DNA of 64,000 nucleotides from Occallatibacter riparius (GCF_025264625.1 NZ_CP093313.1:4588001-4652000); one strand, 5' to 3'. Positions 34,496 to 43,201 are shown, counted from the stretch's first letter. Notes: generated from the sequence alone by a model not told the origin. Program-made: numbers and translations.

Positions 34496-34830
34496 CGGCA
34501 CGATCCTCCGATTGATTGGGCATTATCGCGGGGATGATTTGCGATCGAGCGCCAACATATCACAACGGAAGAGGCTCGGAAAACGGTGTTTATCGCCGGT
34601 AGTCGCACCGATATGCGCGAAACCATAGGTCGTCAAGTGCATATCGACAGAAGAAGTCCCGAAAGCGCGACCTCCAACAAATGGCCGCACCCCAACGCTG
34701 AGTCATCCCGACCGCACCCTGAACGAAGTGAAGGGGAAGTGGAGGGATCTGCGGTTGCCTCTGACGATCCCCAGCCAGCGTTACCTCCGAGTCGGCGACC
34801 ACGCAGGAGTTACGCAACTAAAATTGCGAC
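34496..34830. other. Gene-free stretch with a diverged intergenic repeat
   Basis: No gene supported. It holds the upstream region of the 32054-34495 gene and, at 34701-34758, a longer relative of the intergenic repeat at 24496-24524 (gtcatcccga ... gaacgaagtgaagggg ... ggagggatctgcggttg). Confidence 0.45.
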
Positions 34831-35151
34831 ATGCCACATATTCGCGTAGAGATTGTAGAGTTTGTGGACTCTGGCCAGCCGGGGTGGGTCGCCTGTACGT
34901 TTCGCGATGCGGACGCTAAGCTGCATCGGATCATCGACAAGATACCGCTATTTACGGCAGAGAACCTCTGGAGTGATTCCACATATCCTCAGCCCGGAAT
35001 AATTGAATGCCGCGTGCTTGAGAGGATACCGAGCCCAAGCGGGAACCTCGTGCGCATTAGCATCGAACCCTACCACTACGAGTTGACAGACGAACAATCA
35101 GAGTTCGTGATCAACGAGGCCGACCTTCATCCGGGGAGCGGTTGGCAATGA
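34831..35151 (+). CDS. Small protein of unknown function (106 residues)
   Basis: Reads MPHIRVEIVEFVDSGQPGWV, then ACTFRDADAKLHRIIDKIPLF, ending ADLHPGSGWQ. It looks like a compact beta-rich soluble domain with no signal peptide, membrane segment or cysteine cluster beyond two single Cys. I do not recognise a family. The ATG has no clear ribosome site, but the frame has ordinary protein composition and follows no other gene. It stands alone. Confidence 0.6.
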   Translation: MPHIRVEIVEFVDSGQPGWVACTFRDADAKLHRIIDKIPLFTAENLWSDSTYPQPGIIECRVLERIPSPSGNLVRISIEPYHYELTDEQSEFVINEADLHPGSGWQ

Positions 35152-35669
35152 GCTAATTCGGCTGTTCCGAGCGAGGGACCCCCTACTCTTCCCCTACAAT
35201 CCGGACCGCGAAGCGGCAGCGCCCCGGAGGGGCAGCGCGATAATAGCCCCGGATGAAGTCCGAGCGCACTGCGCGCGGACGCGAATTCGGGGAAACTGAC
35301 CCTATACTCCTCTAAGCCCCGGAGGGGCGACAGAAATCAGCCCCCGCAGTCCGCATCGCGGCGTAACGGATCAATGCGGGTCGACGCCGAAAACACAAAG
35401 CCCCGGCGGGGGAACCGGGGCTTTGCACTCTGCTTAGGCGGGCACAGTCGCATGGGGGATGCCGCGCCATTCAACTCGATGCGCTTGGGGGAGGAGCATC
35501 GAGAACGCCTGCGACAAGAGACGCAGCAACCGGTAGATGGGATGCTCCCCGTTCAAAGATCATCCGCCCGACATATTCATGTCGCACGCGCAGGGTCGCC
35601 CCGCGCGGTGCCGGTTTTGGATGACCGGGGCCGTTTGGGGTGGGTTACCCGCAATATCATGTAGCTGCC
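35152..35669. other. Gene-free stretch with structured GC-rich repeats
   Basis: No gene supported; a reading frame at 35374-35664 has shadow-like composition. It contains gccccggaggggc at 35220-35233 and again at 35319-35332, a long interrupted hairpin at 35247-35292 (ccccgga ... gtccg ... cggac ... ttcgggg), and a perfect 10-base-stem hairpin at 35397-35424 (aaagccccgg / ccggggcttt), which may terminate transcription from the left. Confidence 0.55.
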
Positions 35670-36647
35670 ATGCACACCCCATTTGATCCTGATTGGCTCG
35701 ACCGGCGCATCAAGGAACGTACAGACCAGAGACTGGCAGACCGGCTAAGGAACAGAGATCCGAACGTCGTGTCTATCGACGCCACCCAGTTCGCCCGGCA
35801 ACTCTCCGACCTATCAATGACGCTCATGCACAAAGTCGAGAGAGAAGCACCACAGAATGTTCCGCCTTCATTGGTTGTGGACACCGGGGTGATCCTGCGG
35901 CAATTGAACGAGACCTACAACCTGATACTGTTTGTTAACGCGGAGGACACTCGCTTTAGACAACCGGGATACCGTCTGCCATACAGCTTCGTCATCCTGC
36001 CACTGGTCCGCACCATGATTGATGGATTTTACAACTGCACCGCACTTCTGGATGACCCCTCACGGTGCCGCACGTTTCGCATCAGTGGGTACTACCGAGT
36101 CCGTGAGACACTTCTCGCCGATGAGGCTGCCCATGGTCATGATGCGAACTGGACGAGCTATCTGCAGGCTACCCGCACTCGGCTAGAGAACGGCCTGAGA
36201 GCAGAAAGCCTGACGCATGCAGACCTCGACAACAAGAGGAACAAGTGGCCGCTGCTGGGCGCGTATTTAGAGAGCACACCAGACACAGCCCACAAGCAGA
36301 TGCTCCGGAAGCTGACGCTTGGTTTCTGGAAAGAGTATTCATCGATCTCGCATGCTAGCTTTGATGGACTTGCCAGCATGGTTCCCTTCATCTGCCCCGA
36401 TAAAGTCAAACACGACGAGCGTGAGCTGTTCGATGACGTCGCCGATCGTCACATCGCGATGCATATTGGGCGCACAGCTGGCGTCCTGCTGTGCCTTCTT
36501 ACGGATATCCAGCACTTCTTCAAATTTGATGGCGCCGACATTGACGGCAGGCTATCTAAGATCTGGGCAGCGATCATACCTATGCTTGAAGTACGCGAAC
36601 TATTCGACTTCCGGTACAAAGACCTGCTCAAGCACCCATTGCCATAG
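35670..36647 (+). CDS. Soluble protein of unknown function, possibly DUF5677-like
   Basis: A 325-residue, mostly helical protein without signal peptide or membrane segment. Stretches such as LVRTMIDGFYNCTALLDDPS and FWKEYSSISHASFDGLAS recall the DUF5677 family, in which a conserved Arg-rich helix and a Ser-x-x-x-H helix occur, but this is a resemblance by eye. ATG 35670 is chosen; GTG 35640 is in frame upstream and neither has a good ribosome site. Base composition (many A/T third positions) differs from most neighbours, which hints at recent acquisition. It lies before dinB on the same strand with an 87-base gap. Confidence 0.6.
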   Translation: MHTPFDPDWLDRRIKERTDQRLADRLRNRDPNVVSIDATQFARQLSDLSMTLMHKVEREAPQNVPPSLVVDTGVILRQLNETYNLILFVNAEDTRFRQPGYRLPYSFVILPLVRTMIDGFYNCTALLDDPSRCRTFRISGYYRVRETLLADEAAHGHDANWTSYLQATRTRLENGLRAESLTHADLDNKRNKWPLLGAYLESTPDTAHKQMLRKLTLGFWKEYSSISHASFDGLASMVPFICPDKVKHDERELFDDVADRHIAMHIGRTAGVLLCLLTDIQHFFKFDGADIDGRLSKIWAAIIPMLEVRELFDFRYKDLLKHPLP

Positions 36648-36734
36648 ATGATGCCTAACCAAGGGGTGACTACGAAGAACCGCGAGGCGAAAGCAAGGCG
36701 AATATGAAACAATCCTTGTCGAGGCGACAGGGCG

Positions 36735-37937
36735 ATGCAGGAGCGCACATCTGCGGATGCTGCCGTCATCGATGAGAGCACTGCCGAAAGCATTGCCGCG
36801 ATTGGCAAGCGCAAGATCGTTCACGTCGATATGGACGCGTTCTACGCTTCCGTCGAACAACGCGACGATCCCAGCCTGCGCGGACGCCCGGTGGTGGTCG
36901 CATGGAAAGGAAAGCGCTCCGTGGTCTGCGCCGCATCGTATGAGGCGCGACGGTACGGCGTTCGTTCCGCCATGCCGGCAGTGACCGCCGAGCGCCTGTG
37001 CCCCGCCGCTGTCTTCCTTCCTCCCGACTTCGTCCGCTACAAGGCGGTGTCGCAGGCTGTGCGCGCGATCTTCCAAAGGCACAGCGATGCGATCGAGCCT
37101 CTGTCGCTGGACGAAGCCTATCTGGATGTCACCGAAAACAAAATGGGACTTCCGACAGCTACGCTCGTGGCCAAAACGATCCGCCGGCAGATATGGGATG
37201 AACTCCATCTGACTGCATCGGCGGGCGTGGCTCCCAACAAGTTTCTCGCCAAGATTGCGTCGGACTGGCGCAAGCCAAACGGCCTCTTCGTCATTCAACC
37301 GCACGAGGCGCAGGCGTTCCTCATGACGCTGCCCGTGGGCCGCATCCCGGGCGTGGGGAAGGTGACGGAAGAGCGCATGGCCCGGGCAGGAATCAAGCTC
37401 GTCGGCGACATCTACACGATTCCGTTGGAGGCGCTCGAGCAATCGTTCGGAAGCTACGCGCAGCGACTCTACGAACTGGCCCGCGGGATCGACCACAACC
37501 CGGTGGTATCCAATCGCGTCCGCAAACAGATTTCGGCCGAGGATACGTTCCCGGAGGATATTCCTCTCAGCGCATGCGAACCCCACGTCCGCCGCCTCGC
37601 AGAGAGAATCTGGGCGGCCTCGCATGACAATAAGCGCGAGGCCAAGACAGTCGTGCTGAAGCTGAAGACCAAAGAGTTCCAGTCGCTGACCCGGAGCATG
37701 ACACTGGGCGGTCCGGTCGAAAGCTGCGACGTGCTTGTCAGCATCGCCCTGAGCCTCTGCGCGAAGGTGGATCTCCCGGAGAAACAGCTCTTTCGCCTGG
37801 TGGGCGTGGGCCTCAGCAATTTCCGCTTGGAACGGGAAACGGATGCGGCGGCCGAAACGTCGGACGAGCCTGCCTTGATTCCATACGATCTAGGCGTGCT
37901 GCCGTCGGCGGCAGTCGGCGATACCGACGATCTGTGA
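36735..37937 (+). CDS. dinB: DNA polymerase IV (Y family)
   Basis: A 400-residue translesion polymerase. Palm-domain metal ligands are seen in IVHVDMDAFYASVEQR (D32) and LSLDEAYLDVTE (D126, E127). CAASYEARRYGVRSAMPA is the fingers region, and GVAPNKFLAKIASDWRKPNG and LPVGRIPGVGKVTEERM (helix-hairpin-helix) follow. The C-terminal part is the little finger (DTFPEDIPL to LVGVGLSNF). It copies damaged DNA with low fidelity. The first about 25 residues precede the usual start, and the last about 30 residues are acidic; no clear C-terminal clamp-binding peptide is visible. No LexA box was recognised upstream. Confidence 0.93.
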   Translation: MQERTSADAAVIDESTAESIAAIGKRKIVHVDMDAFYASVEQRDDPSLRGRPVVVAWKGKRSVVCAASYEARRYGVRSAMPAVTAERLCPAAVFLPPDFVRYKAVSQAVRAIFQRHSDAIEPLSLDEAYLDVTENKMGLPTATLVAKTIRRQIWDELHLTASAGVAPNKFLAKIASDWRKPNGLFVIQPHEAQAFLMTLPVGRIPGVGKVTEERMARAGIKLVGDIYTIPLEALEQSFGSYAQRLYELARGIDHNPVVSNRVRKQISAEDTFPEDIPLSACEPHVRRLAERIWAASHDNKREAKTVVLKLKTKEFQSLTRSMTLGGPVESCDVLVSIALSLCAKVDLPEKQLFRLVGVGLSNFRLERETDAAAETSDEPALIPYDLGVLPSAAVGDTDDL

Positions 37938-38047
37938 CGACCGGCACAGGAAAGAAGGTTCATATCCGCGCATAATCGTCCTCCTGCCCTCCGCGGCGGC
38001 AAGGGAGAGCTATGCCCATTCGTCCGAAATCCACCCCTTCTCCCTTG

Positions 38048-38096
38048 TCCCTTTGTCCCTCTGTCCCTTTGTCCCTCTGTCCCTTTGTCCCTCCCG
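38048..38096. repeat. Pyrimidine-rich short tandem repeat
   Basis: About six alternating 8-base units, gtccctttg-like and gtccctctg-like, directly before a C tract and the 52-base array. Confidence 0.8.
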
Positions 38097-38107
38097 TCCC
38101 CCCCCCC

Positions 38108-38376
38108 GCAGAGCGAGGGACTCGAATCTATCCGGGAGCAGCACCCCCCACCCCCCCACGCAGAGCGAGGGACTCGAATCTATCCGGGAGCAGCACCCCC
38201 CCACCCCCCCACGCAGAGCGAGGGACTCGAATCTATCCGGGAGCAGCACCCCCCCACCCCCCCCCGCAGAGCGAGGGACTCGAATCTATCCGGGAGCAGC
38301 ACCCCCCCACCCCCCCCGCAGAGCGAGGGACTCGAATCTATCCGGGAGCAGCACCCCCCACCCCCCCCGCAGAGCG
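38108..38376. repeat. Tandem array of about 52-base units (5 copies plus 8 bases)
   Basis: Units begin at 38108, 38160, 38213, 38266 and 38318 (lengths 52, 53, 53, 52, 51) and a sixth starts at 38369 but breaks off after gcagagcg. Each holds gcagagcgagggactcgaat, then ctatccgggagcagca and a C-rich run with one A. The 35-base core is identical in all units; only the C tract varies. Frames through it on both strands are open for long distances because units are near multiples of three apart, but they encode only low-complexity sequence. There are no unique spacers, so it is not a CRISPR array. Confidence 0.9.
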
Positions 38377-38438
38377 GCGCGCGCATGGGGCGAAATTTCC
38401 ACTGAAATATTCGCCGTTTATTCGCCTATACTGGATGC

Positions 38439-38660
38439 ATGTTCAACATCCCGTCAACCCGGCGCTCCGACTTTACGGTTCGCTGCAAGGGTTGCGGAGA
38501 GAACATCCCCGCCCCCGTCGAGACCTTGCCTGACACCTGGATCATCGCGGACTGCCCGCTGTGCCGCGAGAAGCGGCGCTACGTGCCGTCCGAGATCTTC
38601 AGGGGAGTTCTTTCTGCCCGGCTGGATGCCCGAGCAATGGCGAGGAGGCGCACAGCCTGA
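38439..38660 (+). CDS. Small protein with two C-x2-C pairs (73 residues)
   Basis: Reads MFNIPSTRRSDFTVRCKGCG, with CKGC (C16, C19) and CPLC (C39, C42) around ENIPAPVETLPDTWIIAD, followed by a basic tail. The arrangement suggests a zinc ribbon. There is no ribosome site; TATACT at 38427-38432 lies six bases before the ATG, as expected of a -10 box for a leaderless message. Its TGA overlaps the ATG of the next gene (TGATG). No function recognised. Confidence 0.55.
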   Translation: MFNIPSTRRSDFTVRCKGCGENIPAPVETLPDTWIIADCPLCREKRRYVPSEIFRGVLSARLDARAMARRRTA

Positions 38661-38875
38661 TGGGCGAGATGAGACGAGCCATCGACCGGGAGCAGCAGGA
38701 CAGGCAGAAGCTGCGGGACAGGTTTGCCAGCACGCTGGTAATCGCGGCGGCGATCATCGCAGCGGTGCGATTGGCAAGGGAGACTGACATCACCAAGCCG
38801 ACCCCCCGGCTCCTTTCAGTGGTCGCGGACAGCGTGTCACTGGCACAGAGGATCCTGGACAGGATTGTGGGCTAA
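38660..38875 (+). CDS. Small protein with one hydrophobic segment (71 residues)
   Basis: Starts MGEMRRAIDREQQDRQKLRD, then FASTLVIAAAIIAAVRLA (about 23-40), a short hydrophobic helix, and ends in an amphipathic stretch VVADSVSLAQRILDRIVG. It could be a single-pass membrane protein. Its ATG overlaps the stop of the preceding zinc-ribbon gene by one base, so translation is likely coupled. No family recognised; a partner of the upstream small protein is a reasonable guess. Confidence 0.5.
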   Translation: MGEMRRAIDREQQDRQKLRDRFASTLVIAAAIIAAVRLARETDITKPTPRLLSVVADSVSLAQRILDRIVG

Positions 38876-39065
38876 TCGCGGTACATAACCGCGGGAATTG
38901 GCTCCCTGGCGCGCCACTCCTTCCAGCAGGTCCGGATGCCGACAAAGTGGTTGCAGCATTCCGGTTATCATGGCCATTAACTGATTTCATACAGCCTTGA
39001 GCGGAATTCCCGGCGTACCGGTGCGGACCGGCTTCGAGGCTTTGTTGCAAGGGGTTGCGCGGGTC

Positions 39066-40967
39066 ATGTTCAAGAGGGTCCTGATCGCGGGTCTTGCCGC
39101 ACTTGGTTCTTTCGCTGGCTCTTCAGGCTGTACGCACGTGAGCGACGCCAAGCAGAGCCAGTCGCCCACGCCTTTCATCGTCGTCGATCAGTTTGGTTAT
39201 CTACCGGACGCAAAGAAGGTCGCCGTTGTCCGCGACCCGGCTAGCGGTTTCGACAGTCAAAGGCACTTTGCGCCCGGCAAGGTCTACCAGGTCGTCGACG
39301 TGAAGACTGGCACAGTCGTCTTCAAAGGGGCGCCCGTGGCCTGGCACGACGGCGCAGTCGATCCTTCCTCGGGGGACCGTGTTTGGCAGTTCGACTTTTC
39401 GCGGGTTGTGAAACCCGGGCGCTATCTCATACGGGACCAGCAGGCGGGGTATGATTCCGTACCCTTTTCGGTGGCTCCGAATCTCTACAAGCCGATCCTG
39501 GTGCAGGCCGTGCGCATGCTCTATTACCAGCGCGCCGGTTTTACCAAGGAGGCGCGTTATGCCGGCGCCGGCTGGGCAGACAAGGCGAGTCATATGGGGC
39601 CCGGACAAGACTCGGAAGCTCGGCTCTACAGCGCGAAGAGCGATAAGGCGACGGCGCGCGACCTGCACGGCGGATGGTATGACGCCGGGGATTTCAATCG
39701 CTATACCCGCTGGAGCGGTGACTATGTGGTGGGCCTTCTTCACGCTTATCACGAAAGCCCGTCAGCCTTTACCGACGACTTCAACATTCCGGAATCCGGG
39801 AACGGCATTCCCGATTTGCTTGATGAGGTCCAATGGGAGATTGAATGGCTGAAGCGCATGCAGAACGAGGATGGGTCGCTGCTCTCGGTGATCGGATCCG
39901 CGTCGGGAAGCCCGGCTTCGGCGGCTACGGGGCGCAGCTTCTATGGGCCGGCGACGACCTCAGCGACTTATGCGGGCGCAGAGGCCTTTGCCTACGCGGC
40001 CAAGACCTACGGGCAGTTTCCGGCCCTCACGGCATTTGCCGATGATCTGAGGGTGCGGGCGATCAAGGCCTGGGGATGGGCCCAGGCCCATCCGCACGTG
40101 CTCTTTTACAACAACGATCCGCGCGATCATTCTGTCGGGCTTGCGGCGGGGCAGCAGGAGGTCGACGATTACGGACGCGAGATGGGAGCCATAGCCGCGG
40201 CCGTGTACCTCTTCGACCTGACCGGAGAGACGATCTACCGCGACTATGTCGACGCGCATTACCGCGACAATCAGATCTTCACAGAGCATCGCACGCTCGA
40301 TTTCGACTACGTGCAAACAGCACCTTTGGTCTACTATGCGAGCCTGACTGGGGCGACGCCGTCGGTTTCGTCTGCCATCAAGACCGAGTTTGCCAGAGGG
40401 TTTGAAAACGACGGTTGGAAGGCCGCGGAGAGCGATCCCTACCGGGCCCATATTTCAGCGTATGTCTGGGGCAGCAACGCGACCAAATCCAACCACGGGG
40501 ACATTTTCGGCGATGAAGCGCTTTATGGCCTGGGCAGCCACAGCGCGGCCGAGGCGACGAACGCCGCGGCGGATTATCTGCACTATATCGATGGGGTCAA
40601 TCCACTCGGCAAGGTTTATCTGTCGAACATGAAGGCGTTCGGCGCGAGCAATTCGGTGGACGGTTTTTACCACACCTGGTTTACCCACGGCAGTGCGCTT
40701 TGGGGCAGCGTAAGCGGCTCGAAATTCGGCCCTCCGCCCGGCTACCTCGTGGGCGGCCCCAACCCTGGCTACACCTGGGCGAAGGGGTGCCCGGGCATCG
40801 ACCGCCACTGTGGGCAGACGCCGCCTTCGCCCCCAGTTGGTCAGGCGCCACAGAAGGCCTATGCAGATTTCAGCGATGGCTGGCCCCTCGATTCCTGGGA
40901 AGTTACTGAGCCGTCAATCTCCTACCAGACCGCCTATATCCGGCTCCTGGCCAGGTTCGTTCGGTAG
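39066..40967 (+). CDS. GH9 family cellulase (endoglucanase), lipoprotein
   Basis: A 633-residue protein with a lipoprotein-type signal (MFKRVLIAGLAALGSFAGSS, Cys22). Residues about 35-135 form the N-terminal Ig-like domain of GH9 cellulases (FIVVDQFGYLPDAKKVAVVR). The catalytic (alpha/alpha)6 barrel follows: HGGWYDAGDFNRYT with the Asp pair (206 and 209) that activates water, PDLLDEVQWEIEWLKRMQ, DGVNPLGKVYLSNM, and near the end WEVTEPSISYQTAY with the likely acid Glu615. It hydrolyses internal beta-1,4-glucan bonds of cellulose or related glucans at the cell surface. ATG 39066 is chosen because the signal begins there; the frame is open from 38997. Confidence 0.9.
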   Translation: MFKRVLIAGLAALGSFAGSSGCTHVSDAKQSQSPTPFIVVDQFGYLPDAKKVAVVRDPASGFDSQRHFAPGKVYQVVDVKTGTVVFKGAPVAWHDGAVDPSSGDRVWQFDFSRVVKPGRYLIRDQQAGYDSVPFSVAPNLYKPILVQAVRMLYYQRAGFTKEARYAGAGWADKASHMGPGQDSEARLYSAKSDKATARDLHGGWYDAGDFNRYTRWSGDYVVGLLHAYHESPSAFTDDFNIPESGNGIPDLLDEVQWEIEWLKRMQNEDGSLLSVIGSASGSPASAATGRSFYGPATTSATYAGAEAFAYAAKTYGQFPALTAFADDLRVRAIKAWGWAQAHPHVLFYNNDPRDHSVGLAAGQQEVDDYGREMGAIAAAVYLFDLTGETIYRDYVDAHYRDNQIFTEHRTLDFDYVQTAPLVYYASLTGATPSVSSAIKTEFARGFENDGWKAAESDPYRAHISAYVWGSNATKSNHGDIFGDEALYGLGSHSAAEATNAAADYLHYIDGVNPLGKVYLSNMKAFGASNSVDGFYHTWFTHGSALWGSVSGSKFGPPPGYLVGGPNPGYTWAKGCPGIDRHCGQTPPSPPVGQAPQKAYADFSDGWPLDSWEVTEPSISYQTAYIRLLARFVR

Positions 40968-41095
40968 AGCGCCGAGTCAAGCGTGGCTGTTGAACCAATC
41001 GATTTCTATCTTGCTCAAGTTTGCTGTGGCGGTGGTGAGAATTTTGCTCGGGGATGGGAATTGGGCGAGAATAAAGCGAAGCAGAAAGTGAAGAT

Positions 41096-42439
41096 ATGAG
41101 TTTGCCGCGTACGCCCGAGCCACCGTTTATTGACGTCCCTGGAGCACTCGACGAGATTCGCGCGGGGCGGATGGTTGTGGTGGTCGACGACGAGGACCGG
41201 GAGAATGAGGGCGACCTGACGCTTGCCGCCGAGTTCGTGACGCCGGAGGCCATCAATTTCATGGCCCGCTATGGGAGGGGCCTGATCTGCCTTACGCTGA
41301 CGGAGGAGCGCGCCGACTACCTGCGGCTGTTCCCGATGACGCGGCAGAATTCGTCGCGGTTCGGTACTGCGTTTACGGAGACAATCGAGGCCCGCGAGGG
41401 CGTTACGACGGGGATCTCGGCTGCCGACCGTGCGCACACTGTTCGTGTCGCGATTGACGAGGAGTCGACTGCGGCCGACCTGGCACGGCCGGGGCATATC
41501 TTTCCTTTGCGGGCGCGCCGTGGAGGCGTGCTGGTGCGTGCGGGACAGACGGAGGCTTCAGTCGATCTAGCGCGCATGGCGGGGCTGAATCCTTCGGGCG
41601 TGATCTGCGAAATCATGCGCGACGACGGCGAGATGGCAAGGGTGCCCGACCTGATTCCGTTCTGCCGCGAGCACGGGCTGCGGATTCTTACGGTGGCCGA
41701 GCTGATCCGGTACCGGCTGCGCCACGAGCGCTACATCGTGAGAGCGGGCGAAACTCGCGTGAATACTCGCTACGGCGAGTTCCGCATGATCGCCTACGAG
41801 TCGGAAGTGAATGGTGGGGAGAGCCACATCGCTCTGGTACGTGGCGATCTGTGCCCGGGCGGATGTCCCGCGTTCATTGCCGGGCCGGCAGGAATGCCGG
41901 GCGAGGCGAACTATCGGCCGCCGTGCTGCCATGCCGTGCTGGTGAGGGTACATACGCGTTGCACTGCCGGCGATGTTTTCGGGGCTGACTGCCACTGCCG
42001 CGAGACGCTGGACCAGTCGATGCGGATGATCGCCGAGGAAGGCTGCGGCGCCATTATTTATCTGCACAACACCTCGCGCGGCTTCGATATTGAGCACTCA
42101 CCGGCCAAGGCGTTCGAGGCAGGCGGGGTGGTTCCGCCGTCGAAGGTGGATCCGGTGCAGCCGGGGCAGATCATCCTCCACCAGGAGCTGCGGTCGCGCG
42201 AAGGCGCCCAGGACCGATCGGGGCGAATACTGCGCGCGATCGGGCTCGGCGGACAGATCCTGTCGGATCTCGGCATTCAGCGGATTCGGTTGCTGTCGAA
42301 TACGCCGATGCATATCCCCGCGCTGGAGGGGTTCGGGCTGGAGATTGTGGAGCAGGTGCCGATTCCGCTGGAGACGCCGGGCAAGGCTGCTAAAGCAGAG
42401 GCGGCGGTTGCCGATCCCTGGTCAGTGATCGAGGAGTAG
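41096..42439 (+). CDS. ribBA: RibBA: 3,4-dihydroxy-2-butanone-4-phosphate synthase fused to a GTP cyclohydrolase II-like domain
   Basis: A 447-residue riboflavin-synthesis protein. The RibB half (about 10-210) has VVVVDDEDRENEGDLTLAAE (metal and substrate binding), GVTTGISAADRAHT and RPGHIFPLRARRGG; the usual GHTEA reads GQTEA. The RibA half (about 215-430) keeps the three zinc cysteines (RCTAGDVFGADCHC), but the usual RQEGRGIGL stretch reads HNTSRGFDI and RDYGIGAQIL reads RAIGLGGQIL. The RibB reaction turns ribulose-5-phosphate into the four-carbon riboflavin precursor; the RibA reaction opens GTP. Whether this RibA half still uses GTP is uncertain. No FMN riboswitch is seen in the 128 bases upstream. 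It stands alone. Confidence 0.88.
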   Translation: MSLPRTPEPPFIDVPGALDEIRAGRMVVVVDDEDRENEGDLTLAAEFVTPEAINFMARYGRGLICLTLTEERADYLRLFPMTRQNSSRFGTAFTETIEAREGVTTGISAADRAHTVRVAIDEESTAADLARPGHIFPLRARRGGVLVRAGQTEASVDLARMAGLNPSGVICEIMRDDGEMARVPDLIPFCREHGLRILTVAELIRYRLRHERYIVRAGETRVNTRYGEFRMIAYESEVNGGESHIALVRGDLCPGGCPAFIAGPAGMPGEANYRPPCCHAVLVRVHTRCTAGDVFGADCHCRETLDQSMRMIAEEGCGAIIYLHNTSRGFDIEHSPAKAFEAGGVVPPSKVDPVQPGQIILHQELRSREGAQDRSGRILRAIGLGGQILSDLGIQRIRLLSNTPMHIPALEGFGLEIVEQVPIPLETPGKAAKAEAAVADPWSVIEE

Positions 42440-42574
42440 CAGGTCCCTGGCCGCGAGCCATCAGCCGTCAGCCATCAGTTTGACTCTACTGTGATTCAGA
42501 TCACCGGGAAGGGTGCCGAGCGCGTCCTTGTGCTCGCTTTTGCACTATTGTTGGTGCAGTGACGGGGGTGGGGG

Positions 42575-42960
42575 TACCCCTTCGGCTGGTACGGTCGCCC
42601 GGTTTGGCAAAGTGGCAGAGTCCCCGGTGGATGCCCGTCCGCTCCATTGGTGAGGGAGGGGGGGGAGGGGGGGTACCGCTCCTGCTCCGTCGCGGTACCG
42701 CTGCGATGTCTGCTGGCGATGGCCCGGGGGGGAGGGGGGTACCCCTTTCGGATGGTGGGGTCGCTCGGTTTGGCAAAATGGCAGTGACCCCCGGTGGATG
42801 CCTGTCCGCTCCATTGGTGGGGAGGGGGTGGGGGTGCCGCTCCTGCTCGGTTGCGGTACTGTTGCGATGGTCGGCTGGCGATGGCCCCCGGGGGGGGGAG
42901 GGGGGTACCCTCGGTCTGAATGGTCGCCCGGTGTGCCGGAGCGGCAGAGGCCCTGCGGCT
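42575..42960. repeat. G-rich tandem repeat, about 165-base unit, 2.3 copies
   Basis: Units start at 42575, 42740 and 42906 (each at tacccy). Shared blocks: ggtcgcccggtttggcaaa, ccccggtggatgcc, gtccgctccattggtg, gctcctgctc, gctggcgatggccc, then runs of 5-9 G with single A. The third copy is partial. It fills most of the 931-base gap between ribBA and the ADOP gene. Frames through it on both strands are open but low in complexity, so I do not call genes here. The many G runs could form quadruplexes. Confidence 0.85.
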
Positions 42961-43201
42961 CGGGAGAGGGAGGGGGCCCCGCTGTGCGCTTGCCGATGGG
43001 TTTGGGAGTGGATGTCAGACAAAATGGGCATAACTCTCCCTTGCCGCCGCAAGCAGCAGGAAGCGATTATGCGCCGATGTGAACTCCGGTTCTGTGCTGG
43101 CTGTCACGGGTATGAGGACCTGCCAAGTCTCCGGCCACGGCAGGTCGGAGGGTGATGAGTTGTTCGGGAGGTTTGGGTTTGTCAGTGGTGCGAGCACCCC
43201 T

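Noticed and set aside
35374..35664. 96-codon frame upstream of the DUF5677-like gene
   Set aside because: Passes through a perfect hairpin, has shadow-like composition (Arg/Gly-rich) and no ribosome site.
38108..38376. Possible CRISPR array
   Set aside because: The 52-base units are contiguous, with no unique spacers, and no cas gene is present.
38012..38787. Overlapping reading frames through the 52-base array
   Set aside because: Repeat period close to a multiple of three keeps several frames open on both strands; products are repetitive and unlike proteins.
40968..41095. FMN riboswitch before ribBA
   Set aside because: The 128 bases upstream are too short and lack the conserved AGGG and GAAA-type junction blocks.
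42501..43155. Long reading frames on both strands in the ribBA-ADOP gap
   Set aside because: They translate to low-complexity Gly/Pro/Arg sequence caused by the G-rich tandem repeat; no ribosome site or family signal.
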